Notes: generated from the letters alone by a model not told the origin. 64,000 bases of DNA from Streptomyces sp. NBC_00663 (GCF_036226885.1 NZ_CP109027.1:6882001-6946000), one strand, 5' to 3'; numbered from the stretch's first letter, positions 33,421 to 41,957 are shown. Program-made: numbers and translations.

Positions 33421-34317
33421 TCACACGGCGGCTTTCAGTGCCCCCTCGACCTCCGGGAACGCGAACGTGAACCCCGACTCCAACAGCCGCTTCGGCACCA
33501 CCCGTTGACTGCCGAGGACATCCCCCGCCATCTCCCCGAGCACCGTCCGCAGCACCGGCGCCGGCACCGCGAAGAGCGTCGGCCGGTGCAGCACGCGCCC
33601 CATCGCCTCGGTGATCTCCCGGTTGGTGAGCGGGGTCGGCGCGGTCAGGTTGAACGGCCCGGACAGACCGTCGGTGTCGATGAGATACCGGATGGCGGCC
33701 ACCTCGTCGTGCAGCGCGATGAACGACCAGTACTGCCGTCCGTCGCCCAGCCGCCCACCGAGCCCGGCCCTGAACAAGGGGAACAACCGACCCCAGGCCC
33801 CGCCCCCGCGCGCCACCACCAGCCCGGTCCGTGTGAACACGGTCCGCACGCCCGCCTCCTGGGCCGGAGCCGCCGCGCCCTCCCACTCCACGCACAGCTC
33901 GGGCAGAAAGCCGTTGCCCGCGGGCGCGCTCTCGTCCACGACCCGGTCGCCGGTCTCGCCGTAATAGCCCATCGCACTGCCGCTGACGAAGACCCGCGGC
34001 GGCTTCTCCATCGCGGCGATCGCCTTGGCCAGCGTCGCCGTGCCCAGCACCCGGCTGGACCGGATACGGGCCTTGTACGCCGGTGTCCACCGCCGGTCCC
34101 CGATCCCGGCACCGGCGAGATTGACCACGGCCTGGCACCCGGCGAGCCCGGCCGCGTCCACCCGCCCGCCCTCGGGATCCCAGCGGACCTCGTCCGCCCC
34201 GTGCGGCGCCCGCCGCACGAGCCGCACCACCTCATGACCATCCGCCGTCAAGGACCGCACCAGAGCACTGCCGATGAGACCGGACGCACCGGCCACCGCG
34301 ATTCGGGAAGACTGCAT
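33421..34317 (-). CDS. TIGR01777 family NAD-dependent epimerase
   Basis: A 298-residue extended SDR of the TIGR01777 (SDR39U1-like) group. It begins MQSSRIAVAGASGLIGSALVRSL, followed by VNLAGAGIGDRRW, the family-typical SAMGYYGETGDRVVDE, the PFNLTAPTPLTNREIT segment, and the C-terminal DUF1731-like QRVVPKRLLESGFTF. Cytoplasmic. The start at 34317 puts the Rossmann motif at the N-terminus. In many bacteria these proteins are linked with envelope or division functions, but the substrate is not known. Divergent from the GNAT gene, with about 75 bases between. Confidence 0.88.
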   Translation of the reverse strand: MQSSRIAVAGASGLIGSALVRSLTADGHEVVRLVRRAPHGADEVRWDPEGGRVDAAGLAGCQAVVNLAGAGIGDRRWTPAYKARIRSSRVLGTATLAKAIAAMEKPPRVFVSGSAMGYYGETGDRVVDESAPAGNGFLPELCVEWEGAAAPAQEAGVRTVFTRTGLVVARGGGAWGRLFPLFRAGLGGRLGDGRQYWSFIALHDEVAAIRYLIDTDGLSGPFNLTAPTPLTNREITEAMGRVLHRPTLFAVPAPVLRTVLGEMAGDVLGSQRVVPKRLLESGFTFAFPEVEGALKAAV

Positions 34318-34391
34318 GCCGCCCATTCTGCGCCCGGGCACCCGGAAAACCCGTCGCCGCGGGGCGGCCCCGCCGCCGTAGGGTGGCGGTC

Positions 34392-34880
34392 ATGTCCGAG
34401 CCGTACATACGCTGCGCCCTGCCCGACGACGACGAGGAGCTGGGGGCTCTCGACCGCGCGACCTGGTCGCCGCTGCACGCGGTGACGCCCCGACCGCAGC
34501 CGCCCTACGGTCCGTTCTTCGACGAGCGCCACAGCCCCGACGACCACCTGGTCGCCGAACTCGACCGCCGTATCGTCGGCTACGTCCGGCTCGGCTTTCC
34601 CACTCCGCTCGCCTGCAACACACACGTCCGCCAGATCCAGGGCCTCGCCGTCTCCGAGGAGGCCCGCGGTCTGGGCGTCGGCCGGGCCCTGATCCGCGCG
34701 GTGATCGAGGAGGCGCGTCGGCGCGGCGCCCGCCGTCTCACCCTGCGGGTCCTGGGCCACAACACCCCGGCCCGCAGGCTCTACGAGTCGGAGGGCTTCG
34801 CCGTCGAAGGGGTGCTGCCGGAGGAGTTCCTGCTCGACGGCGAGTACGTCGACGACGTGTTCATGGGGCGAAGTCTCTGA
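34392..34880 (+). CDS. GNAT family N-acetyltransferase
   Basis: A 162-residue acetyltransferase. The acetyl-CoA motif A is IQGLAVSEEARGLGVGRALIRAVIEEARRRGARRL (Q/RxxGxG/A as RGLGVGRA), followed by motif B NTPARRLYESEGF. It starts MSEPYIRCALPDDDEELG. Substrate unknown. Its stop overlaps the end of the tiny minus-strand membrane-protein ORF at 34861-34980. Divergent from the TIGR01777 gene. Confidence 0.85.
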   Translation: MSEPYIRCALPDDDEELGALDRATWSPLHAVTPRPQPPYGPFFDERHSPDDHLVAELDRRIVGYVRLGFPTPLACNTHVRQIQGLAVSEEARGLGVGRALIRAVIEEARRRGARRLTLRVLGHNTPARRLYESEGFAVEGVLPEEFLLDGEYVDDVFMGRSL

Positions 34881-34980
34881 CCTGGTCGGCCTCGGCGGCC
34901 GCGCGGCGCCTGCGCACGACGCGGAAGAGCACGCCCCCCGCCAGCAGCAGGGAGATCAGGAAGAAGACGGGCAGTGTCAT
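34861..34980 (-). CDS. Putative 39-residue single-pass membrane peptide
   Basis: A short ORF starting MTLPVFFLISLLLAGGVLF, one clear membrane helix, followed by a basic, then acidic tail (RVVRRRRAAAEADQ) ending DFAP. It obeys the positive-inside rule. It converges with, and overlaps by 20 bases, the GNAT gene. The Shine-Dalgarno is weak. Codon third positions look coding, but the short length limits certainty. Confidence 0.45.
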   Translation of the reverse strand: MTLPVFFLISLLLAGGVLFRVVRRRRAAAEADQVRDFAP

Positions 34981-35041
34981 GGGCCCAGGGGTACGCCGCT
35001 GTCGGCGCCCGGCCAGGGCATTGGGCCGTACGAGGGCCGGG

Positions 35042-35671
35042 TCAGCCCGTCAACAGGCGCATGCCGCCCATGAGTTCCCGCAGACAGCGCACGGCCAGCT
35101 CCGCGGGTGAGCCCGGCCCGGTCACCTCGGCGTCCGTCGCGGCCCACGCCTCCAGCGCCACCCGGATCGCGTCGGTCGCCGCGGCGGCCGTCAGACGTAC
35201 CGCCATCGGGTCCGCGCCCGGCCCCGCGAGCCCGGCGACCACGTCGACCAGCTTCTCCTCGGACTCCTGGTTCACCCGGTACCAGACGGCCCGCAGCGCC
35301 GGATCGTCCACGGCCGCCCGCAGCAGCGCCCGGGTCTGCCGCAGTCCCTCCGCCGTGTGCGCGTCCGACGCCGACAGCGACTCCTGGACCGCCCGCTCCA
35401 GGGCGGCCGGCAGTCCCGCGCCCGGCTCCGACTCCGCCAGCAGCTCGCGCCAGCGGTCCGCGCCATGGGCGAGCAGCGGTGCCACGGCGTCCTGCTTGCT
35501 GCGGAAGTACCGGTAGAAGGTGCGCAGCGCGACCCCGGCCCGCTCGGCGACGTCCTCCGCCGTCGTCTGGTCCGGCCCGCGCTCGGTGAACAGCTCGGCG
35601 GCGGCCCGCGCGATGTCCAGCTGGGTCGCCGCCTTGCGGCGCTCGGTCAGCGAAGGGGGCTTGGTGCTCAC
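35042..35671 (-). CDS. TetR family transcriptional regulator
   Basis: A 209-residue TetR regulator. It starts at GTG (MSTKPPSLTERRKAAT). The HTH is in residues 15-60: DIARAAAELFTERG, TTAEDVAERAGVALRTFYRYF. The C-terminus ends LRELMGGMRLLTG. The longer open frame (497 codons) is antisense to the adjacent SDR gene and not real beyond 35671. It is divergent from the SDR gene with an 84-base gap containing a perfect inverted repeat, so it probably represses that gene and itself. Confidence 0.88.
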   Translation of the reverse strand: MSTKPPSLTERRKAATQLDIARAAAELFTERGPDQTTAEDVAERAGVALRTFYRYFRSKQDAVAPLLAHGADRWRELLAESEPGAGLPAALERAVQESLSASDAHTAEGLRQTRALLRAAVDDPALRAVWYRVNQESEEKLVDVVAGLAGPGADPMAVRLTAAAATDAIRVALEAWAATDAEVTGPGSPAELAVRCLRELMGGMRLLTG

Positions 35672-35718
35672 CCGGGGAAGCGTACGCCGTTTCACTTTGA
35701 ACGACAGATTCCGCAGCT

Positions 35719-35735
35719 GTGGCAAAACGTGCCAC
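35719..35735. promoter_or_regulatory. Candidate TetR operator
   Basis: An inverted repeat GTGGCA-AAACG-TGCCAC (6-bp arms, 5-base spacer) in the 84-base gap between the divergent TetR and SDR genes, 21 bases before the SDR start. Position and symmetry fit an operator for the TetR protein. Confidence 0.55.
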
Positions 35736-35755
35736 TTGGGCGTACCGTGCACGCC

Positions 35756-36541
35756 ATGAACCGTTACGAGAACCGACGTGCCCTCATCACCGGCGGCGGC
35801 TCCGGCATCGGCCAGGCCACCGTGCTGCGCCTGCTCGCCGAGGGCGGCCGGGTCGTCGCCGCCGACATCAGCGAGGCCGGCCTGAAGGACACCGTCGAGA
35901 AGGCGGGCGCCGACGCCGGACGGCTGACCACGGTCGCCGTCGACATCGCCGACGAGACGTCCGTCCGGGACGCCGTGGCCTTCGCCGTCGAGGCACTCGG
36001 CGGGCTCGACGTGCTCGTCAACGCCGCCGGCATCCTGCGCTCCGCGCACACCCATGAGCAGAGCCTCGCCGACTTCAGCCGGATCATCGCCGTCAACCTG
36101 ACCGGCACCTTCCTGATGATCCGCGAGGCGATACCGGCGCTCCTCACGGGCGACGCCCCGGCCGTCGTCAACTTCAGCTCGACCTCGGCGCAGTTCGCGC
36201 ACCCGTACATGGCGGCGTACGCGGCGAGCAAGGGCGGCATCCAGTCGATGACGCACGCCCTGGCGAGCGAGTACGGCAAGCAGGGCATCCGCTTCACCGC
36301 CGTACAGCCCGGCTCGATCTCCTCCGGCATGACCGACGGCTCGGGCGCCAGCGGTCAGAGCGCCGGGCCGGGGCTGCCGGACGACACCGACTGGAGCCTG
36401 TTCACCAAGCTCACCCCGGCGCTGGGGGAGGGGTTCGCGGGCCCGGAGGCGGTCGCGGGCGTGGTCGCGATGCTGGCCGGCGAGGACGGCCGGTTCATCA
36501 CCGGCACCGAGATCCGCATCGACGGCGGCACGCACTTCTGA
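35756..36541 (+). CDS. Short-chain dehydrogenase/reductase (classical SDR)
   Basis: A 261-residue classical SDR. The cofactor motif GGGSGIGQ (TGxxxGIG-type) is at about 13-20, then VNAAGIL (NAAG), the catalytic Ser in NFSSTSAQF, and Tyr-Lys in YAASKGGIQ. The C-terminus is FITGTEIRIDGGTHF. An Asp (ADISE) after the second beta strand suggests NAD preference. Starts MNRYENRRALIT at 35756. Under likely control of the divergent TetR gene. Substrate unknown. Confidence 0.9.
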   Translation: MNRYENRRALITGGGSGIGQATVLRLLAEGGRVVAADISEAGLKDTVEKAGADAGRLTTVAVDIADETSVRDAVAFAVEALGGLDVLVNAAGILRSAHTHEQSLADFSRIIAVNLTGTFLMIREAIPALLTGDAPAVVNFSSTSAQFAHPYMAAYAASKGGIQSMTHALASEYGKQGIRFTAVQPGSISSGMTDGSGASGQSAGPGLPDDTDWSLFTKLTPALGEGFAGPEAVAGVVAMLAGEDGRFITGTEIRIDGGTHF

Positions 36542-36547
36542 GGTCGG

Positions 36548-37732
36548 TCACGAGGTGATCAGCTCACCCGTGTCCACCGGCTCCGTGGCGTCCGCCGCCC
36601 GCTCGGCGTCCGGAGCGACCTCGTCGGCGGTCAGGACGTACCCGGTCTCGGCGTCGGACGTCGACCGGGCGAAGACCACGCCGTACACCCTGCCGTCCGT
36701 GGTCAGCAGCGGTCCGCCGGAGTTGCCGGGCCGGACCGTGGAGCGGATCGAGTAGATCTCGCGCGTGACCCGCTCGTCGCCGTAGATGTTCTGGCCGTTC
36801 GCGTGGACCCGGTTGGCCACGGTGGCCGCCTGGAGGTTGAGGTCGCCGTCCTGCGGATAACCGGCGACGACCGCGGAGTCGCCGCGCGAGGCACTGTCGT
36901 CGAACCTCAGCACCGGGGCCCGAAGGCCGGGCACGTACAGCACGGCCACGTCCTTGTCCGGATCGAAGAGCACGACCTGGGCCTCGTACGACCTCCCGAC
37001 CCCGCCGATGCGCACGCTCGGGCGGTCGATGCCGGCCACCACGTGCGCGTTCGTCATCACGTGCTCCCGCGCGTACACGAAGCCACTGCCCTCGCGGCCC
37101 TGGGTGCCGGAGGCGCCCTCGATCTTCACCGTGCTCACCTTGGCGGCGGTCGTGGCGGCCTTGGTCACGCTGTCGCCGGTGGGCTTGGCGACCTCGGCCG
37201 TCGACTCGTTCTCGAACGGGTTGAAGACCTGGGGGAAGCCCGCCTCGGTCAGCGCGGACGTGGCCCGCGAGAACCAGGTCGGCGTGGTGTCCGGCATCGC
37301 GTCCTGGACCGCGCCCAGCACCCGGGAGTCCCGGATCGACGAGGTGAGCAGCGCCGACGAGGACGCGCCGAGCACGCTCGCCGCCACCCACGCCACGATC
37401 AGCACGGCCACCGAGTTGGCCGCGGCCCCGCCGATCCCGTCGGCGACCCGCAGCGGCCCCTTGTCCAGCTCCCGGCGCAGCCGCAGCGCCAGCCGCCCCG
37501 CCAGTTCGTGCCCCACCACGGCCGGGACCAGCACGGTCAGCACCGCGGTCACCGTCGCCGACGTACTGCCCGGCGTCACCAGGTCCATCATCCAGGGCAG
37601 CACCCACACCCCGATGACCGCGCCGCCCACGAACCCGGCGAAGGAGACACAGCCGGCCATGAGGCCGCGCCGGTAGCCGGATACCGCATAGGCCAGTACG
37701 ACCAGCACCAGCACGATGTCGAGCAGGTCCAC
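36548..37732 (-). CDS. MarP-type membrane serine protease (CvpA + trypsin-like)
   Basis: A 394-residue MarP-like protease. The first 150 residues are a CvpA-like membrane domain with four helices (start (GTG) DLLDIVLVLVVLAYAVSGYRRG). The C-terminal part is an HtrA/trypsin-like extracytoplasmic protease: His in VMTNAHVVAG, Asp in DKDVAVLYV, Ser in STVRPGNSGGPLL. In mycobacteria MarP is needed for acid resistance through cell-wall hydrolase processing. Start chosen with AAAGGCGG upstream. Convergent with the SDR gene (6-base gap) and adjacent to peptidoglycan genes. Confidence 0.9.
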   Translation of the reverse strand: MDLLDIVLVLVVLAYAVSGYRRGLMAGCVSFAGFVGGAVIGVWVLPWMMDLVTPGSTSATVTAVLTVLVPAVVGHELAGRLALRLRRELDKGPLRVADGIGGAAANSVAVLIVAWVAASVLGASSSALLTSSIRDSRVLGAVQDAMPDTTPTWFSRATSALTEAGFPQVFNPFENESTAEVAKPTGDSVTKAATTAAKVSTVKIEGASGTQGREGSGFVYAREHVMTNAHVVAGIDRPSVRIGGVGRSYEAQVVLFDPDKDVAVLYVPGLRAPVLRFDDSASRGDSAVVAGYPQDGDLNLQAATVANRVHANGQNIYGDERVTREIYSIRSTVRPGNSGGPLLTTDGRVYGVVFARSTSDAETGYVLTADEVAPDAERAADATEPVDTGELITS

Positions 37733-37937
37733 GGAGCCGCCTTTCTCTCGGACCCCTTATTACGGGCGGGACGGTCCCAGTGATCAGCACGCACCCGCGC
37801 GTGGCGTCCGGAACCGGCCACGCGTGCGTGCGCACGACGAGCGTGCATCCGGAGAAACGCCCCGGACCAGGACGATGGTTCCACCGGGTGGCACACCACA
37901 CATCGCGGGCGCGGACGATCCGGCCGAGAGTGGGACC

Positions 37938-38801
37938 ATGCGTGTCCGACGAACCAGAGGGATGCGAAAACGACGCCCGGTCCGAATACCCGGCCGGGCA
38001 CTGCTGCTGGCCTGCGTGCCGGGCCTCGCGGCCGTGGTCGCCCTGATCCTGTGCGCGACCGGCGTCGAACGCCGTGCCGAGGCCCGCCCCGCCCGCCCCC
38101 TCGCGGCCCGCCCGGCCACCCTCCACCAGGCGCCGAAGCCGCACATAGTGCCGCGCTCGGTCTGGGCGACGGGTTCGGGCGAGGCGAACTCCGCCGCCCG
38201 TACCCCACCCCCCGCGCGCTACGACGACAAGGTCGTCGCCGTCTTCATCCACCACACCGACTCGCCCAACAGCTACGACTGCGCCGACGCGCCCCGCATC
38301 ATCCGCTACCTCGCGGCCGGCCAGACCGGCGTCCGCGACTGGGACGACATCGGCTACAACTTCCTGGTCGACCGCTGCGGCACGATCTACGAGGGCCGCG
38401 CGGGCGGCGTCGACCGCCCGGTCACCGGCGCCCACACCCAGGGCTTCAACCACCGCACCGCCGGCATAGCGGCCCTCGGCACCTTCACGGCGGGCGTCCA
38501 GGTCCCGCCCGCGATGAGCCACGCCATCGCGGCCCTCGCGGCATGGAAACTGGGCCTGACGGGCGTCGACCCCCGGGCGAGCGTGAAACTGCGGTCGAGC
38601 AACAGCTACAGCCGCTACGCCGCCGGCACCACCGCCACCCTCCCGGCCATCGCCGGCCACGACGAGGGCTACATGACGAGCTGCCCCGGCGCCGCCCTCA
38701 CGGCTCGGCTCCCGGGGATCAGGGAGGAGGCGGCCCGCCTCCAGGGCAGGACCCCACCGCGCTCAGCGACGCCCGAGGTAGACCCGCACCGCACGCTGTA
38801 G
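37938..38801 (+). CDS. N-acetylmuramoyl-L-alanine amidase / PGRP family
   Basis: A 287-residue exported peptidoglycan amidase. It starts MRVRRTRGMRKRRPVRIPG with an N-terminal membrane/signal segment (about 20-43). The amidase_2/PGRP domain occupies the rest: FIHHTDSPNSYDCADAP (first zinc His pair, and a Cys), YNFLVDRCGTIYEGRAGG and the C-terminal GHDEGYMTSCPG with the second zinc His and Cys. It likely cleaves the stem peptide from glycan in the wall. The 3' end overlaps the FemAB-like gene by 39 bases on the opposite strand. Confidence 0.88.
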   Translation: MRVRRTRGMRKRRPVRIPGRALLLACVPGLAAVVALILCATGVERRAEARPARPLAARPATLHQAPKPHIVPRSVWATGSGEANSAARTPPPARYDDKVVAVFIHHTDSPNSYDCADAPRIIRYLAAGQTGVRDWDDIGYNFLVDRCGTIYEGRAGGVDRPVTGAHTQGFNHRTAGIAALGTFTAGVQVPPAMSHAIAALAAWKLGLTGVDPRASVKLRSSNSYSRYAAGTTATLPAIAGHDEGYMTSCPGAALTARLPGIREEAARLQGRTPPRSATPEVDPHRTL

Positions 38802-39887
38802 GACGGCCCCCTGACTGCCCACGGGCCGCTCCCACTCCCCGAGGTACTCCACGACCCGCCCACCGGCCCCGGTCTTGAAGAGCAGCCGCCCCAGCAACTT
38901 GCCCTCCGTCAGCACCGGCGTGACGGACCGCAGGTCATATGTCTCGGCACCCGCCGCCCGCGCGTCGTTGAGCATCCGCCACAACAACGCGCTGCTGGGC
39001 CGGAACTGACGCCCCTGACGCCCGGAGGCGGCGTACGAATGCCACCCCCTCGACCCCACGTTGATCATCAGCGCGGCGGACAGCGCGACCCCGTCGTACT
39101 CGGCGAGATACAGCCGCACCTGGTCGTCGTCCAGGGCGTTGAGTGCCTTCCACAGCCGCCGGAAGTAGTCCGGCGGCCGGGCCTTGAACCCGTCGTGAGC
39201 GGCGGTCGAGGTGTACAGCCGATGGAAGTCGGGCAGATCGGCGGCGCCGCCCCAGCCGACCCGGACCCCGGCGTCCTCCGCGGTCCGCAAGGCCTGCTCC
39301 CAGTGCGAGGCGAGCGCGCCCCGCAACTCGTCCACCGACCGCCCGGCAAGCGGTACATGACACCCGTACCGGGGCTGCCCCGGCCCGAACCCGTTCCCCT
39401 CCTCGGCGCACCGCCGCCACCCGAGCCGCCTCAACCGCTCCCCGGCGTCCAGCGCGAACCCGTCCACGCCGTCCGCGGGCACCTCCCGCAGATGCCGTAC
39501 GCCGGGGTCGGCGACGCCCGCCGCGACGGTGCCCGGCTCCCAGTGCCGGACGACCAGCGGCGGCCCGATCCGCAGCGAGAACGCCCCGCGCTCCTCGACA
39601 TGCGCGACGAGCGGATCGAGCCAGGGTTCCAGGCGGGTGCGCCAGTCGACGCCGGGCCCGTCGGGAACGTAGGCGAGGAAGCGCCGGGTCCCCGGCAACG
39701 GCCGGTACAGCACCAGAGCGGCGGCGACCAACACATCACCCCCGTCGAACCACCCCACGCTCTCGGCATGCCAGTCGGGCTTCACATCGCCCCACTCGGG
39801 GATCTGGAGATGACTGACGTCGGGATGCAGCCGCAGGTGGGCGAGATGCTCCTCGCGCGATATCTCCCGCACGTACGGGCTGGTCAT
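38763..39887 (-). CDS. FemAB-family (peptidoglycan bridge) aminoacyltransferase-like protein
   Basis: A 374-residue protein of the FemAB/FemX group (double GNAT fold). It starts MTSPYVREISREEHLAHLRLHPDVSHLQIPEW. Supporting segments: DGGDVLVAAALVLYRPLPG, YVPDGPGVDW, and near the C-terminus SALLWRMLNDARAAGAETYDLRSV and KLLGRLLFKTGAGG. FemX-type enzymes use aminoacyl-tRNA to begin the interpeptide bridge, Gly in Streptomyces. It is convergent with the amidase gene, consistent with a wall-metabolism group. Start at 39887 has AGGAG ten bases upstream. Confidence 0.8.
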   Translation of the reverse strand: MTSPYVREISREEHLAHLRLHPDVSHLQIPEWGDVKPDWHAESVGWFDGGDVLVAAALVLYRPLPGTRRFLAYVPDGPGVDWRTRLEPWLDPLVAHVEERGAFSLRIGPPLVVRHWEPGTVAAGVADPGVRHLREVPADGVDGFALDAGERLRRLGWRRCAEEGNGFGPGQPRYGCHVPLAGRSVDELRGALASHWEQALRTAEDAGVRVGWGGAADLPDFHRLYTSTAAHDGFKARPPDYFRRLWKALNALDDDQVRLYLAEYDGVALSAALMINVGSRGWHSYAASGRQGRQFRPSSALLWRMLNDARAAGAETYDLRSVTPVLTEGKLLGRLLFKTGAGGRVVEYLGEWERPVGSQGAVLQRAVRVYLGRR

Positions 39888-40076
39888 GGGCAGGGTGCTC
39901 CTGTTTCGGGAGCGGCCACGGTACGCCGAGGAGCGCGCCACCGGTCAAGAGGCCAAAAGTGAACCTTCCATGTCGATGACCGACCATCCACACAGGCTTC
40001 TCGTAGGTGACTCAAGGATCACCCTGAAACAACCCCCCTACCGTCAGGGCATACGCACTGACCGGAGGTGGGGAAG

Positions 40077-40286
40077 ATGAACAGCAGTCACACCGGCACC
40101 AAGACGTCCCGCGGCCCCTGGGCGGCGCTCTGCGCGGCCGCGGCGGTCGTCCTCGGCCCGGCCGCCGTCACGGCCTCCGCCCTCGACCAGGCCAACGCGG
40201 CCCCGATGCACCACGTCGTGCTGAAGACGGATCAGACCCAGGCCTACATCCCGACGGACACCTCCCGCCGAAGGACCGCGGCGTAA
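40077..40286 (+). CDS. Small secreted peptide precursor
   Basis: A 69-residue protein starting MNSSHTGTKTSRGPWAALC with an Ala-rich hydrophobic signal segment (AALCAAAAVVLGPAAVTASA) and a likely cleavage after about residue 40 (DQANAA). The mature part would be about 30 residues, ending DTSRRRTAA. GGAGG lies eight bases before the ATG. No family recognised. The 189-base upstream gap to the FemAB-like gene contains no other ORF. Confidence 0.6.
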   Translation: MNSSHTGTKTSRGPWAALCAAAAVVLGPAAVTASALDQANAAPMHHVVLKTDQTQAYIPTDTSRRRTAA

Positions 40287-40292
40287 CGGGCG

Positions 40293-40811
40293 TCAGCCCC
40301 TGAACCGCTCCCACAGCTTCGGGTAGCGCTCCGCCAGGACCGCGTCGCTCTCGAAGTCGACCGGGGTGCCCTCCGGCTCCGAGGGCGCCGGGGGGATGCC
40401 GAGGTCGGGGGCGACGGCGCCGGTGAGCTGTTCGTAGGCCTCGTCCGCGGCGTAGCCCAGCTCCTCCCCGTCGCCGTCGATCTCCTCGTCGAAGTCGCCG
40501 AGGAGGTCGGCCAGGGAGTCCGGCGCGTGCACGGCACCCTCGTACACTTCACGGCCCTGGCCGATCAGCCAGCACCGGAAGAAGTCGAAGGCGTCGTCGC
40601 TGGCCCCGTCCAGGAGCAGCCACGCGGCGCCCCACAGGTCCCAGGTGTACGCCCGGTTGTAGCGGGCCTCGAAGTGACGGGCGAAGTCGAGGACCATCTC
40701 CGGGTCCAGCTGGAGGAGTCTGTCGACGAGCAGGTCGGCCTGCTCCTCGGGGTCGCCCTCGGCGGCCTCGCGGGTGGCGTCCACCAGCTCCCAGAACTCC
40801 GTCTCGTCCAT
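40293..40811 (-). CDS. DUF4240 domain protein
   Basis: A 172-residue acidic cytoplasmic protein of the DUF4240 family: MDETEFWELVDATREAAEGDPEEQADLL, then FEARYNRAYTWDLWGAAWLL and DDAFDFFRCWLIGQGREVYE, which are the hallmark stretches. The family has no established function. The ATG at 40811 was chosen over a GTG one codon earlier. It is convergent with the small secreted-peptide gene (6-base gap). Confidence 0.88.
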   Translation of the reverse strand: MDETEFWELVDATREAAEGDPEEQADLLVDRLLQLDPEMVLDFARHFEARYNRAYTWDLWGAAWLLLDGASDDAFDFFRCWLIGQGREVYEGAVHAPDSLADLLGDFDEEIDGDGEELGYAADEAYEQLTGAVAPDLGIPPAPSEPEGTPVDFESDAVLAERYPKLWERFRG

Positions 40812-40867
40812 CACGGGTCCAGCATCGGCCCTGCGCGGGTGGGGCGCACGTGGAGTGCGGCGGATTG

Positions 40868-41851
40868 TTATGTCCCGTACAGACGCGCCAGGCGTACGGC
40901 ATCCCTCACGAACCGCGCCCTGAGCCCTTCGGGCGCCAGCACCTCAACCTCCGGCCCCAGCCCCGCGAGCTGGCTGTGCGCGACCTCCTCGGACTCCACG
41001 GGCACGGTCACCGTCACCCAGCCGTCCCCGTCCGGCGCCCCCGCTCCCTCCAGCGCCTCCCGCGCCGAGACCCGGTCCAAGGCGTACGGCAGCCCGCGCA
41101 CCCCGTCGGGAGACAGCCGTACGACCACCTCCGCCCGCAGGATCGAGCGCGCGAACCGAGCCGCCTGCGCCTCCCAGAAGGCCGGGAGATCGAACTCCTC
41201 GTCCCGTGCGAAGCGCTCCTCGAGCGCGTCCACCGCTGTGAAGCGGTCGATCCGATAGACGCGGTACGTCTCCGCCTCGGGCACCCGCGCGCACAGGTAC
41301 CAGACCCCCGCCTTCAGCACGAGCCCGTACGGCTCCAGCTCCCGCTCGACCTCTTCCTCGCCCTTGCGATACCGCGCGACGACCCGCCGGTCGTCCCACA
41401 CCGCGTCCGCGACGGCGGGCAGCAGCTCGGGGGTCTTCGGCTCGCTCCACCAGTTCGGGGCGTCCAGATGGAACCGCTGGGCGGCCGAGCGCGAGGCGTC
41501 CCGCAGGGACGGCAGCAGCGCCGCCGACACCTTCAGCCGGGCGGCCGAGGCCGCGTCCTCCAGGCCCATCTCGCGCAGCGCCCCCGGCAGCCCGGACAGG
41601 AACAGCGCCTCCGCCTCACCGCGGTGCAGGCCCGTGAGGCGGGTCCGGTACCCGCCGATCAGCCGATACCCCCCGGCCCGCCCCCGCTCCGCGTACACCG
41701 GCACCCCCGCCTCGGACAGCGCCTGCGCGTCCCGGGTCACCGTCCGCTCCGACACCTCCAGTTCCGAGGCGAGCTCGGTGGCGGTCATGGAGGGCCGGGA
41801 CTGGAGAAGAAGCACCATCTTGATGAGGCGGGCAGCACGCATGGGGTCCAT
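40868..41851 (-). CDS. WYL-domain (YafY/DeoR-type) transcriptional regulator
   Basis: A 327-residue regulator. The N-terminal winged HTH is MRAARLIKMVLLLQSRPSMTATELASELEVSERTVTRDAQAL. The WYL domain follows with VVARYRKGEEEVERELEPYGLVLKAGVWYLCARV (the W-Y-L-like core) and TYRVYRIDRFTAV, then the WCX C-terminal extension (GDGWVTVTVPVESEEVAHSQL). WYL domains bind nucleotides or other small ligands. The target is unknown. It is 56 bases downstream of the DUF4240 start on the same strand. Confidence 0.9.
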   Translation of the reverse strand: MDPMRAARLIKMVLLLQSRPSMTATELASELEVSERTVTRDAQALSEAGVPVYAERGRAGGYRLIGGYRTRLTGLHRGEAEALFLSGLPGALREMGLEDAASAARLKVSAALLPSLRDASRSAAQRFHLDAPNWWSEPKTPELLPAVADAVWDDRRVVARYRKGEEEVERELEPYGLVLKAGVWYLCARVPEAETYRVYRIDRFTAVDALEERFARDEEFDLPAFWEAQAARFARSILRAEVVVRLSPDGVRGLPYALDRVSAREALEGAGAPDGDGWVTVTVPVESEEVAHSQLAGLGPEVEVLAPEGLRARFVRDAVRLARLYGT

Positions 41852-41879
41852 TTTCGGGTGCGGGCCCGGATGCGGCCGA

Positions 41880-41957
41880 TCGCGCAGTTCCCCGCGCCCC
41901 TAAAAGCAGGTCCGCTGAGGCGTACCTGATCTTTTAGGGGCGCGGGGAACTGCGCGA
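41880..41957. repeat. Inverted pair of dispersed elements forming a long hairpin
   Basis: A 27-base arm (41880-41906) is exactly repeated in inverse at 41931-41957. Each arm is the core element plus CTAAAAG / CTTTTAG. A further five base pairs (CAGGT / ACCTG) extend the stem with a two-base bulge. It lies just after the aceE stop (minus strand) and before the WYL-regulator gene, so it can terminate aceE transcription. The right copy continues as the usual element to about 41980. Confidence 0.85.

Noticed and set aside
35672..36535. N-terminal extension of the TetR gene across the SDR gene
   Set aside because: The extension is antisense to the SDR motifs, and a normal TetR N-terminus begins at 35671.
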